A stretch of 64,000 bases of DNA from Chaetoceros tenuissimus (GCA_021927905.1 BLLK01000022.1:248001-312000), one strand, 5' to 3'. Counted from the first letter of the stretch, positions 43,390-53,688 are shown. The notes: generated from the letters alone by a model not told the origin. Numbers and translations are program-made.

Positions 43390-44076
43390 GAAGAGCAAAA
43401 TGAATGTAGGCCAACGAATGTAATAATGATAAGAAAACCTGTTGCACTCACTATTGGTGGTCCTTACCATCATATCAATCATTACATCATTACAACCTTC
43501 ATATATAATTTTCTATTCCCGTCGCCCTTCCCAACTTTATCTCATTTTGTCCCGTATTTCAGTAAAGTACAATTCTTTCAATATTTGTGATAAAAATACA
43601 TGGCTTGAGAGGGTCATAAAATTGACATCCCTAACACTCCTTTGAGCGTCATTGGAAAAATGTCTTTCAAGAAATGTTCTAAAATATTCGTAAATTCATC
43701 TCTGGAGCGCGAAGTAAGTATTGTCTCAACTTGGAAGATAGTAATTGCAGGTGATTCCTATTCTATGTCACGGATTCTCAACCACTACTGCAGTCATGGA
43801 ATTTAGAATTTACAACACACTTACTTACTTAGTCACTTGAACCGCTATCGCTTGCTTGAACTTACGTAATGAGTAGCACATGGAACATAGCATACATACG
43901 TACGTATCTACTTGAGGAGGCAATCAAGCGGCAAATAAAATATCCACAAATACTTTTTAATTTTTAAAAAGAAGAGGAAGTTACTTTTCATCTACTGGTA
44001 TAGTATCCAGTATTTCTTTTGAATATTTACTATTCAATATTACACAATCAAATATCTTATAATATTCAAAATAAAG
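43390..44076. other. AT-rich intergenic region
   Basis: This 687-bp spacer lies between two genes on the same strand. It contains CATACATACGTACGTATC near 43891. Its only ORFs are short and unconvincing. Confidence 0.4.
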
Positions 44077-44991
44077 ATGCCATCACGTATAAGTAGTTTT
44101 CTTCCAGCCTTGGTTCTGTTTGCAAGTGGTGAAGAAACGTGCGAAAATTATGATTCTAGGGAACAAACTTCTGAAACCACTTGCAAGGGAGAAGAATCAA
44201 AGCACTTCCATGATTATTTTATTAGAGACAATTGGGTTGATAACAATGAAAATAAAACACTGGCTGATCTTTGGTTTACCTTAAAATGCGACTATCTATA
44301 CCAAATGCCTAGATCAATTCCCACAAAGGCAAACTTTCGGACTTCGATCGAATTGTACAACTCTTTGGCTGACTTGACTGATCGACTTGACCCAGATCTA
44401 GAGACTTTTCAGATAAAAACTGAGGTAAAGCAGAGTGAAGGCAAGGGGCGGGGTGTTTTTGCTTTAGAATCTGTGAAGAAAGGTTCAGTATTGAGGACCA
44501 CAGACTCTGCGTACTTCGAATCGGGAGATGAATATAGAGAATTTATTCTTGGACTTGAGAAAGACTTTGCGTGTGATGGTAAGTTGAGAAAGCGTTGTCA
44601 TTCTTCATTCTTCTGATATTCCTAAGTTGTAAAAATACCTTCTTCGACTCGGTAGTTTTGCAGTGGGCGTACTCCTACAGAATAAATGATGTTCCATATG
44701 TCCTTGTTGATCTTGATAACGGTGAGTTGAAACATATCTTTTCCTAAAAGAACTGACTTTTTTTGAAACGATTAAAAAAATTGACCACCCTCGTTGCTTC
44801 CTTCTTTCCAAGCTACTATGTGCAACGATGGAGGACTTGATTATGCAAATATGGGATGTTTAGAAGGAAAGGAATTTGACTGCGATTTGTATGAGTATGC
44901 GATAAGGGATATCAAAGAAGGTGATGAAATATTGAGCAACTATGCTATCATGGATAATGAACCAGCATGGTCAGATCTTGGTTTATTGTAA
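44077..44991 (+). CDS. Secreted or organellar SET-domain protein
   Basis: The model is join(44077..44578, 44656..44721, 44813..44991), 248 aa. The exons are tied by GTAAGT...GGTAG (77 bp) and GTGAGT...CCAAG (91 bp) introns. The start MPSRISSFLPALVLFASG looks like a signal peptide. SET-domain blocks follow: KTEVKQSEGKGRGVFALES, VKKGSVLRTT, then VLQWAYSYRI in exon 2, and NATMCNDGG...IKEGDEILSNYA in exon 3. SET proteins transfer methyl groups from S-adenosylmethionine to lysine. The usual NHSC-type core reads NATMCND and the C-terminal tyrosine motif reads NYA, so it is divergent and could act on a non-histone protein or be inactive. The middle exon is only 66 bp. Confidence 0.72.
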
Positions 44992-45068
44992 TAAAAAAGC
45001 GCAGGATTAGTATTGCGGAAACATATGAATACTAAAAGTAAATTCTACCTTACATTTTTCTTTTCGTC

Positions 45069-47153
45069 TCAAAGACGTTGTACTTCGTGCCCGGTCTCAT
45101 CGTCGTCATGATTAGCTTCAAAGTCAAATCGCGCACTGTCAAATCTATGCTGATAAAGAGCATTTGAACCTCTTCCTTCACTGACATGAAGGCCTGACTG
45201 AAAGTCGTCTAGAAATTGTTTCTTGTCAACTTGTTGTACCCTCTTTCTCACAGCATTTCTAATAACTTCTTGCTTTTCTTTATCATGTATCGCTTGGTAT
45301 ACTTTCTCATCACCTCCAACGCCCCAAACTTCAATCACGTCAACATTGAAAAACTTGTCCCATTGCCCTGGTAGTAAAGGTCCACTTTCGAAAGTTGCAT
45401 CTCTTGGTCCTCCAGACGATGCAATACATCTTTCTAATGATTCTGTCAAATGTAATCTTGGGTCTTGCTCTGTTCCCCCGATGATGATTCCATTAGGCTT
45501 GGCGCCCATACGAGCTTTTTGAGACCCAATACCACTATAGATTCCTCCATTGCGCCCCGCATGAAAGTGTCCTGCCGATGGATGGAAATACATGTAATTT
45601 TCTTTGATTCGATTTAGTGGTAATGTCATGGAGGCATTGAGCCCAGGTGTTTTGCTTCTTCCATCTTCGCCCAAGTCGGTGCGAAAGCTCCAAGACTGTG
45701 CAAAGGTGCGTGGGCGATAACTTTTCATGGATGGTTCTATCCTGAAAAGAAAGCAGTCGCTCGTTCCGTAGAATTTTCCTTCTTCTTTCCATGGATTTGC
45801 CGTGTAAAATCCTAACAAGCCCGGAGTTGATTCTCCTTCCCCATGATCACTATACTTACTATTTGCATCGGTAGGACGAATGAGCATTATAGTGGGACCA
45901 GTATAGCCTATCAAGCTTCTTTGTAAATTCAAAAACGCGAATCCATCATCTTCTGAGGAGTACAATTTATGCCATTTATTAGAAAGATCGTCATCCATAA
46001 CAGCTAATGAAAATGCTGTAGTTGTAAGGGATGCATTTGTGGACGGGTCTTTTGATGTGAGATTGGTTGAGAGAAAGTAGCTATCTGTAGACATTTGGCC
46101 AAGAATTGACCTTTGGTTGAGTGTATTTGACATGATTAATTTTGCCAAAGATGGAAATTGGAAAGGTTTGCGTTTTCCCAATGCATATACAGATAAAATA
46201 TTATCTGGTATAGTTTTTCTCTTGTGGTCAATATCATGATGATCTTCACTATCGTGTATAGCTTGCGCAGTAGAGTGATCAGTGTATTCTTCCTTACAAT
46301 CAAGATGCGAAAATAGAGCAAGATGAAAGAAGGTAGTTGGTATCGAATGCAAATGAGGAAAATGAACTTCTGACCAGTCTAGAAATGTCTCTGCCTGGAT
46401 ATGAATCGAGAGATCCACCTTTACTGGTTCAAAGTGAAAAGATGCATCTGCCGAATTGCTGCTCTTGGCATCATTGACTGATTGTTGGAATTCAGCGAGA
46501 CTTTTGATCATTTCTAAAGGAGACTGCTGTCTCGTGATTATTGATTGAATGATTTGGTAATCATTCTCTATTTCCTTACTACTGTCTTTACTGTGAGAAA
46601 GAATGTGTGTTGCCAAAGCCATATGGTACATCAATTGACATAGTTTCTCTGCTGTTACAGTGACAACCTTATTTTCTTTCGCTTGAGCATCAGATCCAAT
46701 TTGATCATAAACGACATTATAAATATTGTACAGTGGAGATGACAATGATCCTTGCCTTGCAGTCAGTTCAGCAGCAATCTCATAGATATCTTTCATATTG
46801 TTATATTTGCTGAACGTCTCCAAGTAAGTGGAAAGAGAGTGAATGGATCTAATATTCTCTTTGATCCATTGTAGACCTGCGAAGCTCTTTGGTTCCGAAC
46901 AAAAAATGTCGATAAAATGAAAATCTCCATCTTCTTTCCAAAGGTCGTTGATTTTAGTCAAAATCTTGAGCTGTTCAATGTTAAATGGGTAACGAGATTG
47001 AAGATGTTTTAGAGTTCGTATTGCTGTTTCACATCCACTTTCTCTGTTTTCGCCATCAGAACTGGAAGTGCCAGTATCTTTGTTGTTGCAAGCCAGATCG
47101 CCTAGAGTTTCGGAATCTTCATCTTTTCTACTCAACGAGGTCTCTAAAGACAT
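45069..47153 (-). CDS. Large TLDc-domain protein
   Basis: This single exon encodes 694 aa. Residues 1-380 are polar and mostly helical with no motif I recognise. The C-terminal third is TLDc-like: GYTGPTIMLIRPTD, GLLGFYTANPWKEEGKFYGT, SDCFLFRIEP, NYMYFHPSA, GIIIGGTEQDPRLHLTESLE, then TFESGPLL and FNVDVIEVWGVGG. The order matches TLDc proteins of the TLDC1/TLDC2 type (WSTYGDCFLF and VEVWG equivalents). TLDc proteins bind the V-ATPase or protect against oxidative damage elsewhere; no specific role is claimed. The gene is unrelated in layout to the shorter TLDc gene at 12366. Confidence 0.8.
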   Translation of the reverse strand: MSLETSLSRKDEDSETLGDLACNNKDTGTSSSDGENRESGCETAIRTLKHLQSRYPFNIEQLKILTKINDLWKEDGDFHFIDIFCSEPKSFAGLQWIKENIRSIHSLSTYLETFSKYNNMKDIYEIAAELTARQGSLSSPLYNIYNVVYDQIGSDAQAKENKVVTVTAEKLCQLMYHMALATHILSHSKDSSKEIENDYQIIQSIITRQQSPLEMIKSLAEFQQSVNDAKSSNSADASFHFEPVKVDLSIHIQAETFLDWSEVHFPHLHSIPTTFFHLALFSHLDCKEEYTDHSTAQAIHDSEDHHDIDHKRKTIPDNILSVYALGKRKPFQFPSLAKLIMSNTLNQRSILGQMSTDSYFLSTNLTSKDPSTNASLTTTAFSLAVMDDDLSNKWHKLYSSEDDGFAFLNLQRSLIGYTGPTIMLIRPTDANSKYSDHGEGESTPGLLGFYTANPWKEEGKFYGTSDCFLFRIEPSMKSYRPRTFAQSWSFRTDLGEDGRSKTPGLNASMTLPLNRIKENYMYFHPSAGHFHAGRNGGIYSGIGSQKARMGAKPNGIIIGGTEQDPRLHLTESLERCIASSGGPRDATFESGPLLPGQWDKFFNVDVIEVWGVGGDEKVYQAIHDKEKQEVIRNAVRKRVQQVDKKQFLDDFQSGLHVSEGRGSNALYQHRFDSARFDFEANHDDDETGHEVQRL

Positions 47154-47341
47154 TATTTGTTTGATTTATTCTTGTGTTTTGTTGTATTTGTGCGCTATCG
47201 CTTTTGATTTGTGTATCATGTATCAACTCTCTGGAAGTTTGTTGTTGGCGTGTTGGATCCGGTGCAGGGTTCGGGTTGCAATAAAATCTTCTAGCCAAAA
47301 AATCAAATCAAGCTAGCCACTGATGATTCGATTCTTTTTGT

Positions 47342-47373
47342 TCCCCCTCTCCCCTCTCCCCTCTCCCCTCTCG
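47342..47373. repeat. CCCCTCT microsatellite
   Basis: About four tandem copies of CCCCTCT lie just upstream of the DA1-like gene, in the spacer shared with the divergent TLDc gene. Confidence 0.85.
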
Positions 47374-47452
47374 ACAATCCGATAATACCCCAACTTTTTA
47401 CTTCTGGGACTTTTGCTTTTTATTGATTTATTATGTATGTATTCTTCGATCA

Positions 47453-48973
47453 ATGTCAAAGCAAAACAACTGGAATGATCAAGATGAAGCCTTTTTTGGT
47501 GAGACGGTTGCAAAGATACCATCTAGGGGTGGCACAGGCTCGAGGAGTCGACCATCGCAAGCTGCGTCAAAGCCAAGCACGTCAAAAACATTTTCGAGTG
47601 ATGAAGAGTTGGCAAAGAAGCTTCAAGAACAATATCTGAATGAACAAAATGAGAGTAATGGACGTAGAGATCAGGAAGATGAAGATGCCGCATTAGCTCG
47701 TAAAATTCAAAATGAAGAAATCCAACGAGGAAATAGAGTTACTCCTACACCACAAAATCCCATGACCTCGTTTCCTGGAAATAGGAGAAATATTCAACCA
47801 ACGAGTAGCAGCACTGGTATTGTTCCTCGATGTTCAAATTGCAACCAAAGAGTTTTTATGCCAGTCACAGCTCTTGGAAACTACTATCACCGAGATTGCT
47901 TCAAATGTGTCGCTTGTCATGACAACATTAGAGAAAATGAACGTTTCGCATATATGACAACCGATGATGGTATCAAACATCCAATGCATAAATCATGCTA
48001 TGCCGAACTATATGGAATTAAATGCAAGATATGTGCATCTACAATAGAGTCAGATCACACTGGAAGAGTATCATATTTGAAGCATCCATTCTTTGATGAT
48101 GAATACATGTGCCCCAAACATAGTCAAGACTCTTATCGAAAATGCACAGGTTGTTTTAGATTTGAGCCTATTGCACGTTCATTTGCTGATTTGAATGATG
48201 ACAACCGATGTGTCTGTGATGCATGCCTTCGAACAGTGATTGTAGATAGTGATGATGCTAAACCTCTATGGAATAAAGTCCTTTCTTTCCTAGAGCATGG
48301 ATTAAAATTACCGTTGTTTAAAGAAATGAGGGAAATCCCAATTTTGATAGTTGGTCACGACGCATTGAATGCTCAAATGGCGAGTAGCAGTACAGGACAT
48401 GGACTTGGCGATTCAACTCAAATCATGACAAGAGGACTTTGTCTTAGTGAACATCAACGAGGATTGAACTTTTTGCTTCCTCATATGCGCTTCGACCGCA
48501 AACGATCGTCCTTTTTACCGTCAAATACAGAGTCGAATGGATACACTTACTTTACAATCCCAGATGCTAACTCTTCCAACCCTAACTCAAATGTGACTGC
48601 AATATTATGTTTAAGTGGGCTTCCATCAGATTTGACAGCTTCTATTCTTGCACATGAAGCTACTCATGCATGGTTGAAACTACATCCACACTTTGACATC
48701 GCGAAGCCAATACCTCCACAAGTAGAAGAGGGTTGTTGTCAGTTAGTTGCAATGCTCTTCCTGACAGATGGTTTAGGTTGCACATCTGCGACGCAAGTTG
48801 ATGGAGGTCCGAGTGATTTGAAATTGAGGCAATATTTTAAGTTCAGCATTGAAACTGCCAGAGACGATGTGTACGGAGAAGGTTACAGAAGAGCTGCCAG
48901 AGCTTATGCTGAAATTGGGATCGAAGCTCTTTTGTCTCATGTTGTACACTATCAAGATTTTCCATCAATATAA
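47453..48973 (+). CDS. DA1-like LIM-domain peptidase
   Basis: I take the ATG at 47453 (MSKQNNWNDQDEAFFGE), giving 506 aa; the frame extends 10 codons upstream without an ATG. Two ubiquitin-interacting-like helices come first (DEELAKKLQEQYLNE and DEDAALARKIQNEE). A LIM domain follows (CSNCNQRVFMPVTAL, YHRDCFKCVACHDNI) and a further Cys/His-rich zinc region (CKICASTIES, CPKHSQDSYRKCTGCF). The C-terminal DA1 peptidase domain holds the zinc site HEATHAW with the third ligand in PPQVEEGCCQLVA. Plant DA1 is a ubiquitin-activated peptidase that limits organ growth by cleaving growth regulators. Architecture and order match this family. A role in a unicellular alga is unknown. Confidence 0.9.
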   Translation: MSKQNNWNDQDEAFFGETVAKIPSRGGTGSRSRPSQAASKPSTSKTFSSDEELAKKLQEQYLNEQNESNGRRDQEDEDAALARKIQNEEIQRGNRVTPTPQNPMTSFPGNRRNIQPTSSSTGIVPRCSNCNQRVFMPVTALGNYYHRDCFKCVACHDNIRENERFAYMTTDDGIKHPMHKSCYAELYGIKCKICASTIESDHTGRVSYLKHPFFDDEYMCPKHSQDSYRKCTGCFRFEPIARSFADLNDDNRCVCDACLRTVIVDSDDAKPLWNKVLSFLEHGLKLPLFKEMREIPILIVGHDALNAQMASSSTGHGLGDSTQIMTRGLCLSEHQRGLNFLLPHMRFDRKRSSFLPSNTESNGYTYFTIPDANSSNPNSNVTAILCLSGLPSDLTASILAHEATHAWLKLHPHFDIAKPIPPQVEEGCCQLVAMLFLTDGLGCTSATQVDGGPSDLKLRQYFKFSIETARDDVYGEGYRRAARAYAEIGIEALLSHVVHYQDFPSI

Positions 48974-49018
48974 AAACTACTTAATTTACTGTTGTTTAGA
49001 CTTATATCTAATACTATC

Positions 49019-49894
49019 CTATGATAAAGGAAAAGGGTGCATCCAAAGATTACAAACCCATTTTTCTCCATTATGTACTGGGGTTCCTGAATGCCTGGAC
49101 CTAAGATCTGGCCTCAGCTGGTTTGGATTGAAATTTTCTCCACCAATCCTTTCAATTGTATTGAACCAAAACACAGCCCTTCCAACTTTTGGCTTCACAA
49201 AAACATTATATTCTGGAAAATGTGTTGTTCCACCTGTAAAGCGATTTTCTTCGAAACCCTCTGCAGCTGAATTCAGATAAACAAGGCAAGTAGCCAATCT
49301 TCCTCCTATTTTCAAATCGTTGAATGCTTCTAAATGATCAGTATGTAAACCGAACTTTTCACCGTTGCCGTTATACTTCACTACTTGCAAGTTTTCATAA
49401 TTTCTAATAGGAATACCTGAGAGTATATTTGCTTTACTTTGTAATGCGAGGATTGGGTTTTCACAATGCTCTCTTGTGAGCCAGATTGTAGAGCTAGTTC
49501 TTAGATTTGAAACTTCTTGAGAAGCACCTAGGGTAGATCTTTTTAGAGTTCCCAATTCCTCTGCAGCTCTCATAATTTCAATGCATTCGTTTTCAGATAT
49601 AAAATTGTCTATTGTAATCAGTGGTAATTCATTTGATATAACTTTGACATTTTGCGAAACTTCTGCAAATTCATGATTTGGAAATATAGATTTAGTCACA
49701 TGTAAAAGTATTTCATCCCTACTCCGCACTTCTTTCCAAAAATATTCAGTTTCCTGTGTAACATCTACCTCTTGTGCTTTGAGGGGGTATCTCGCATGAA
49801 CAGCTTGAATAGGTGATAATCTTGTATTGTCACTACTTTGGAAAGCATTTCCTTGACTAATTGCATATGCGAAGAGAACGATCAGTTGTTTCAT
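49019..49894 (-). CDS. 2-oxoglutarate/Fe(II) oxygenase, prolyl 4-hydroxylase-like
   Basis: This single exon encodes 291 aa. The start LIVLFAYAISQGNAF gives a signal peptide with a GNA-FQ junction, so secretory or plastid targeting. The catalytic domain covers about residues 90-288: LITIDNFISENECIEIMRAA, RTSSTIWLTREH, EXLQVVKYNGN-type segment (ENLQVVKYNGNGEKFGLHTD) holding the HxD iron ligands, LATCLVYLN, GGTTHFPE, then KPKVGRAVFWF and the distal HSGTPVHNGEKWVCNLW. The final block supplies the second His and the Lys that binds 2-oxoglutarate. P4H enzymes hydroxylate proline in secreted cell-wall or collagen-like proteins. It is convergent with DA1-like, only 45 bp apart. Confidence 0.88.
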   Translation of the reverse strand: MKQLIVLFAYAISQGNAFQSSDNTRLSPIQAVHARYPLKAQEVDVTQETEYFWKEVRSRDEILLHVTKSIFPNHEFAEVSQNVKVISNELPLITIDNFISENECIEIMRAAEELGTLKRSTLGASQEVSNLRTSSTIWLTREHCENPILALQSKANILSGIPIRNYENLQVVKYNGNGEKFGLHTDHLEAFNDLKIGGRLATCLVYLNSAAEGFEENRFTGGTTHFPEYNVFVKPKVGRAVFWFNTIERIGGENFNPNQLRPDLRSRHSGTPVHNGEKWVCNLWMHPFPLS

Positions 49895-50269
49895 TGTATG
49901 TATTCCAGAGTGTCCATAGGCTTATCGGCTTATCTTTGTGTTCGTATTTCATACATTTATTTGAACTGAAGTAGTAGCAAGGTAGTAGAGAGATTTTGGA
50001 TTTTCATTAGTAAAAATGCCCAATGTCGTCGTCTTCAGAAGATCTTTTGGTGTCATATGCTACGTCATTACTTCAAAAATGAGACTCATAACCTAGATTA
50101 CAAAAAAGAAATAAAAACAATGACATCCAAGTTCTCAGATCTCAGATCACCTAGCATTTATATTTCATTTAGACATTAGACTTTGACGCCAACTTCTTCA
50201 GTATTCACAGAAACGATCACTCTAGAACAGGAAGGGAATAAATTCATTTCTCCTTCCTTCCTTCTCTCA
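49895..50269. other. Divergent spacer, P4H-like / EF-hand
   Basis: This 375-bp region contains two promoters. It is AT-rich. The EF-hand reading frame is open upstream to about 50183 but has no ATG there. Confidence 0.35.
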
Positions 50270-51112
50270 ATGGAAAGAAGGAGACAAAAGAGGACATTTC
50301 GCTTACCTCCAATTCTAAAGAATTTAAATTTACGACAATCCTATAAATTTCCAAAAAAGTCAGAAGCACAAAATTCGAAACAACATTATCTTGAGCAAAC
50401 TTCTAGAAGTGAAAAACTTCGACATGTGATAGAAACCTTTGGTCTAACAGATAAACAAGTAGAACGCTTTCACAAAAGCTTCTTTCGTTGTCAAAATCAA
50501 GAAAATAGAACTGAATACTCCGATTGTATCACAATAACTTCAATATTCAAAGCCATAGATGAGATTCCCTCAAAAATTACAATACAAATGCTGTTGAAAT
50601 CAAAAACTGGGGATTGCATTTGTTTTGATGAATTTGTGGTTATGATATTATCATTTTGCTTGATGAGCAAGGTAGAAATACTAAAAGAGGCATTTGATTA
50701 CTGTGATGAGGATGGCAGTGGCTTTATAGATGAAAACGAGTTTAAAGTATTGTTACACACAGTCAACCAAGTGCCCTTGTTCCCTAGGAACTTCACGAAT
50801 GCCCTACAAATAGCTGATGAGAATGGCGACGGAGTGATTGATTTTGATGAATTTAAGGCATTGCATAGGAGGTTTCCAATCATGCTATTCCCTATTTTCC
50901 TACTGCAAGAAAAATTACAGGCATTTACTCTGGGAGAACAGAGTTGGGTTGAAATAGGTGAAAGGGTAGAGAGAGGAAGAACTCGCTGGCGTTATACACA
51001 ACTCCATGGAATGAATCCACCTTCGCAAAAGAAACTGATTAGAAGAGTCACAAAACTACCTCGGCTTGCAGATCATGATAAAGTGAGAGCAATCAGACAA
51101 GGAAGAATCTAA
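50270..51112 (+). CDS. EF-hand calcium-binding protein
   Basis: I take the first ATG in frame, at 50270 (MERRRQKRTFRLPPILKN), giving 280 aa. Two canonical EF-hands lie at about residues 140-175 (DEDGSGFIDENEFKVLL) and 180-210 (DENGDGVIDFDEFKALH). Each has Asp/Asn/Gly/Ile/Glu at the calcium-coordinating positions. A degenerate pair may precede them (FGLTDKQVERFHKSF; GDCICFDEFVVMILSF). N- and C-termini are basic. It is a cytosolic calcium sensor by composition, but no enzyme domain is fused and partners are unknown. Confidence 0.85.
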   Translation: MERRRQKRTFRLPPILKNLNLRQSYKFPKKSEAQNSKQHYLEQTSRSEKLRHVIETFGLTDKQVERFHKSFFRCQNQENRTEYSDCITITSIFKAIDEIPSKITIQMLLKSKTGDCICFDEFVVMILSFCLMSKVEILKEAFDYCDEDGSGFIDENEFKVLLHTVNQVPLFPRNFTNALQIADENGDGVIDFDEFKALHRRFPIMLFPIFLLQEKLQAFTLGEQSWVEIGERVERGRTRWRYTQLHGMNPPSQKKLIRRVTKLPRLADHDKVRAIRQGRI

Positions 51113-51162
51113 TAGAGTAAACATTTCATTGTAACTAGTTTATGAACCAATCATACTATGCA

Positions 51163-52302
51163 CTAATCCAGCAGCGTCTTCCCAAACTCAAACGCGATAA
51201 AACCTATACCAGACGGTGGAAACGACATGCATATTGAACGCATCGATGGACCAGCTCCAATCAACCTCCAATGTGACAATTGTTTCGACCTTTCCTGCCA
51301 ATAGGATCTAACATTATCGTCTTCACCAACTCGTAACCATATTTCTGTGTAATGTGAAGCGATGTGTTGTATTTGTCCAGCAATCCCACCAGCTAAACCG
51401 ATCATTAAGACATCTTGCAGGGCATGTTCTCTATCATCATTATCATTAGAACCTTTTTCAGTGAATGGTGATATTGCTCGAAGGTGGACCGACGATTCAC
51501 CAAATAAAACACGCTTACTATATTCATATGAAGAAAACAGTAAAGCATGAGCGATGCTATGGTGAATTGTATGTGCTATACTATATGAGGAAATGGACGA
51601 TATGGATATTTGTTTTGGTATAGATTGTAATTGATGTCGGTTCTTGTAAAAATGAGATGCAGATTGAAATGACATGTGCAAGACAGAATGAGCGGAACCA
51701 GCTAGAAGTCCTGATGCAAAATGTTCTTGAATAGATGTTCTTTCGTATGCATCTGCATGATTGCGTTGGAATGAATCGCTTGATCGAGATATATGATGAT
51801 TGTCATGTATTTCATCGATATATTGTATTGACATTTCATAAGCTTCAAAGACAGCAGCACCCATTATTGTGTTTTTTATCAATGCTAGCAACAGTCGAGC
51901 ACGTGTGTAAGTGACTGTGAGAAAGCTATGATTATACTCCTATAGATAAATCAACCACTTACTGCCTGAAAATTGAAAAAATCTTTTCCCATATTGCATG
52001 ACTCGTGAGCTGCCTTTTGTTGGATTTGTATTCGATGATGACGCAGCATCATATGCATCAAAGCCAGTACTAAGTCTGTCCGAAACTTTTGCCACATGTT
52101 TAAGGGGCACTTTTTTGGGTAAAACTCTCGGCATAGGTCCCTTTGGGATATTTTTAGGGATAATAGTAGGCTTCACTGCCGGTTTCGGCAATCGGCCAAC
52201 AATACCTCTTCGTGAGAGAGTTGTGGCAGTTCGAGCTGCTCCTCGAACAATACCTGCAGACTCTGAAGATGTATGATCTTCACTCTCATCATTTTTCCTC
52301 AT
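51163..52302 (-). CDS. Divergent mitochondrial-carrier-like protein, paralogue A
   Basis: The model is complement(join(51163..51884, 51963..52302)), 353 aa, with a 78-bp GTAAGT...GCTAG intron. The start is MRKNDESEDH followed by a basic Arg/Lys/Pro-rich stretch of about 110 residues. The rest looks like a degenerate SLC25 carrier: KNTIMGAAVFEAYE, HFASGLLAGSAHSVLH, IAHALLFSSYEYSKRVLF, IGLAGGIAGQIQHIASHY and PSGIGFIAFEFGKTLL match helices 1, 2, 4, 5 and 6. The PxD/ExxK/R signatures are not kept, so transport is uncertain. The alternative acceptor (CACAG, giving a 48-bp intron) would add 10 residues. It has a tandem partner at 52825 sharing a 216-bp near-identical 3' tract. Confidence 0.6.
51175..51390 (-). 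repeat. Gene-conversion tract (partner 52702-52917)
   Basis: These 216 bp match 52702-52917 with a single difference, while the coding sequence on the 5' side of the tract is strongly diverged and the 3' side diverges at once. This sharp-edged identity is typical of gene conversion between tandem paralogues. Confidence 0.88.
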
Positions 52303-52701
52303 TCTTATTCCTAGTGTTATTTAAAATGTGAAAATGTTTACTCCACGGTAAAGACTTCTCCAAGATTAGTGTGCTCACAGTGATGCTACCTGTACCTTAC
52401 AGTTGATGTGTGGCACAGTTCCGTATGAAGCCATGTAAGGTAATATGATCGTATGATGTTGTTCTAGAAAAAGAGGAGGAGTTGTTGAGCCGGGAGAAAA
52501 TTTTCATTTTTGAACATGTGAGAGTTAGTCTAAAATGGTATAAACTAAGACATCAGTACATGTTTTAGCTCAACGACATTGTGGAATAGTGTTCTTCATT
52601 TTTTCTTTTCCAAATATTAGAAAAACATATTCTTCTTCTAAATATAAAAGCATGATTAAAGTATCTTACATTTAATGAGAAGTCTATTGTTAATGTAACA
52701 T
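52303..52701. other. Spacer between the carrier-like paralogues
   Basis: This 399-bp AT-rich region includes the promoter of paralogue A and the 3' flank of paralogue B. No feature is supported besides the start of the conversion tract at 52702. Confidence 0.35.
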
Positions 52702-52824
52702 CGTCTTCCCAAACTCAAACGCGATAAAACCTATACCAGACGGTGGAAACGACATGCATATTGAACGCATCGATGGACCAGCTCCAATCAACCTCCAATG
52801 TGACAATTGTTTCGACCTTTCCTG

Positions 52825-53688
52825 TCAATAGGATCTAACATTATCGTCTTCACCAACTCGTAACCATATTTCTGTGTAATGTGAAGCGATGTGTTGTATT
52901 TGTCCAGCAATCCCACCTGCAAATCCAATTTTCATCATGTCTATGAACTTAGTCTCTCTTACTGATGATTCCCTTGGAGAATTCTGAAATAATACGCGTT
53001 TCATAAATTCATAGGATGAAAACAAGAACCCATGAGCTATTCCGTGATGTGTAGTGTGGGCAATACTCCATGAAAATAGAGACGAAAATTCTGATGATTT
53101 TGGTAAAATCATTTTTATTTGATTCCTGGATGAGAACATGTGAGTTGTAGATTCAAAAGTCATGTACAGAAACGAATGTGCAACTCCAGCAATAACTCCT
53201 GCCGCAAAGTGCTGAGAAATTGTCTCGTCTATTTTGGATGTAGAATCTTTTCTTGTGTGGTCACGATGGAAGGAATGTATTGATCTTTCATGGATCTCAA
53301 AGACTGCAACACCTAGAATCGTATTTTTTATAATCAATAAATTTGTGTAATGAAATATCTTTTTCCCGTGCATGGTTTGATTTGGATACTGCAATTTTGA
53401 CTGAGAAGATGGACTATCATGTTTCTTTTCGATATCTGGATTCGGCATAAGGTTAGCGACAACAGCTCGTCTAGATAATTTACGTGCAGCTTTGGATGTT
53501 CCCTTCACTACTGTTTTAGCGGATCCTCTTAGAAACCCAGGTTTTATTGAAGTTGAGGCATATATTCTTTTTGTTTTGTACCTCGACAGAGTCCGAGACC
53601 ATTTTGATATTGTTCGAGCCGAGCCTCTTGCCACTCCACCACCAATTGAGGATGACTTTCTTTCGTCCTCCCTTTCTTCCTCTTTCAT
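52825..53688 (-). CDS. Divergent mitochondrial-carrier-like protein, paralogue B, C-terminally truncated
   Basis: This single exon encodes 287 aa and is related to paralogue A across its length (KNTILGVAVFEIHERS, QHFAAGVIAGVAHSFLY, HHGIAHGFLFSSYEFMKRVL, IGFAGGIAGQIQHIASHYTE). The basic N-terminal stretch is likewise present. It lacks the intron of A: the protein reads YGKKIFHYTNLLIIKN straight through. It stops at ...DDNVRSY because the next codon, TGG (Trp) in A, is TGA here. The remaining roughly 40 residues, corresponding to the last helix, are still present and near-identical downstream (to about 52690). So it is either a recently truncated protein, an allele, or a sequencing difference. 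Confidence 0.6.
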   Translation of the reverse strand: MKEEEREDERKSSSIGGGVARGSARTISKWSRTLSRYKTKRIYASTSIKPGFLRGSAKTVVKGTSKAARKLSRRAVVANLMPNPDIEKKHDSPSSQSKLQYPNQTMHGKKIFHYTNLLIIKNTILGVAVFEIHERSIHSFHRDHTRKDSTSKIDETISQHFAAGVIAGVAHSFLYMTFESTTHMFSSRNQIKMILPKSSEFSSLFSWSIAHTTHHGIAHGFLFSSYEFMKRVLFQNSPRESSVRETKFIDMMKIGFAGGIAGQIQHIASHYTEIWLRVGEDDNVRSY

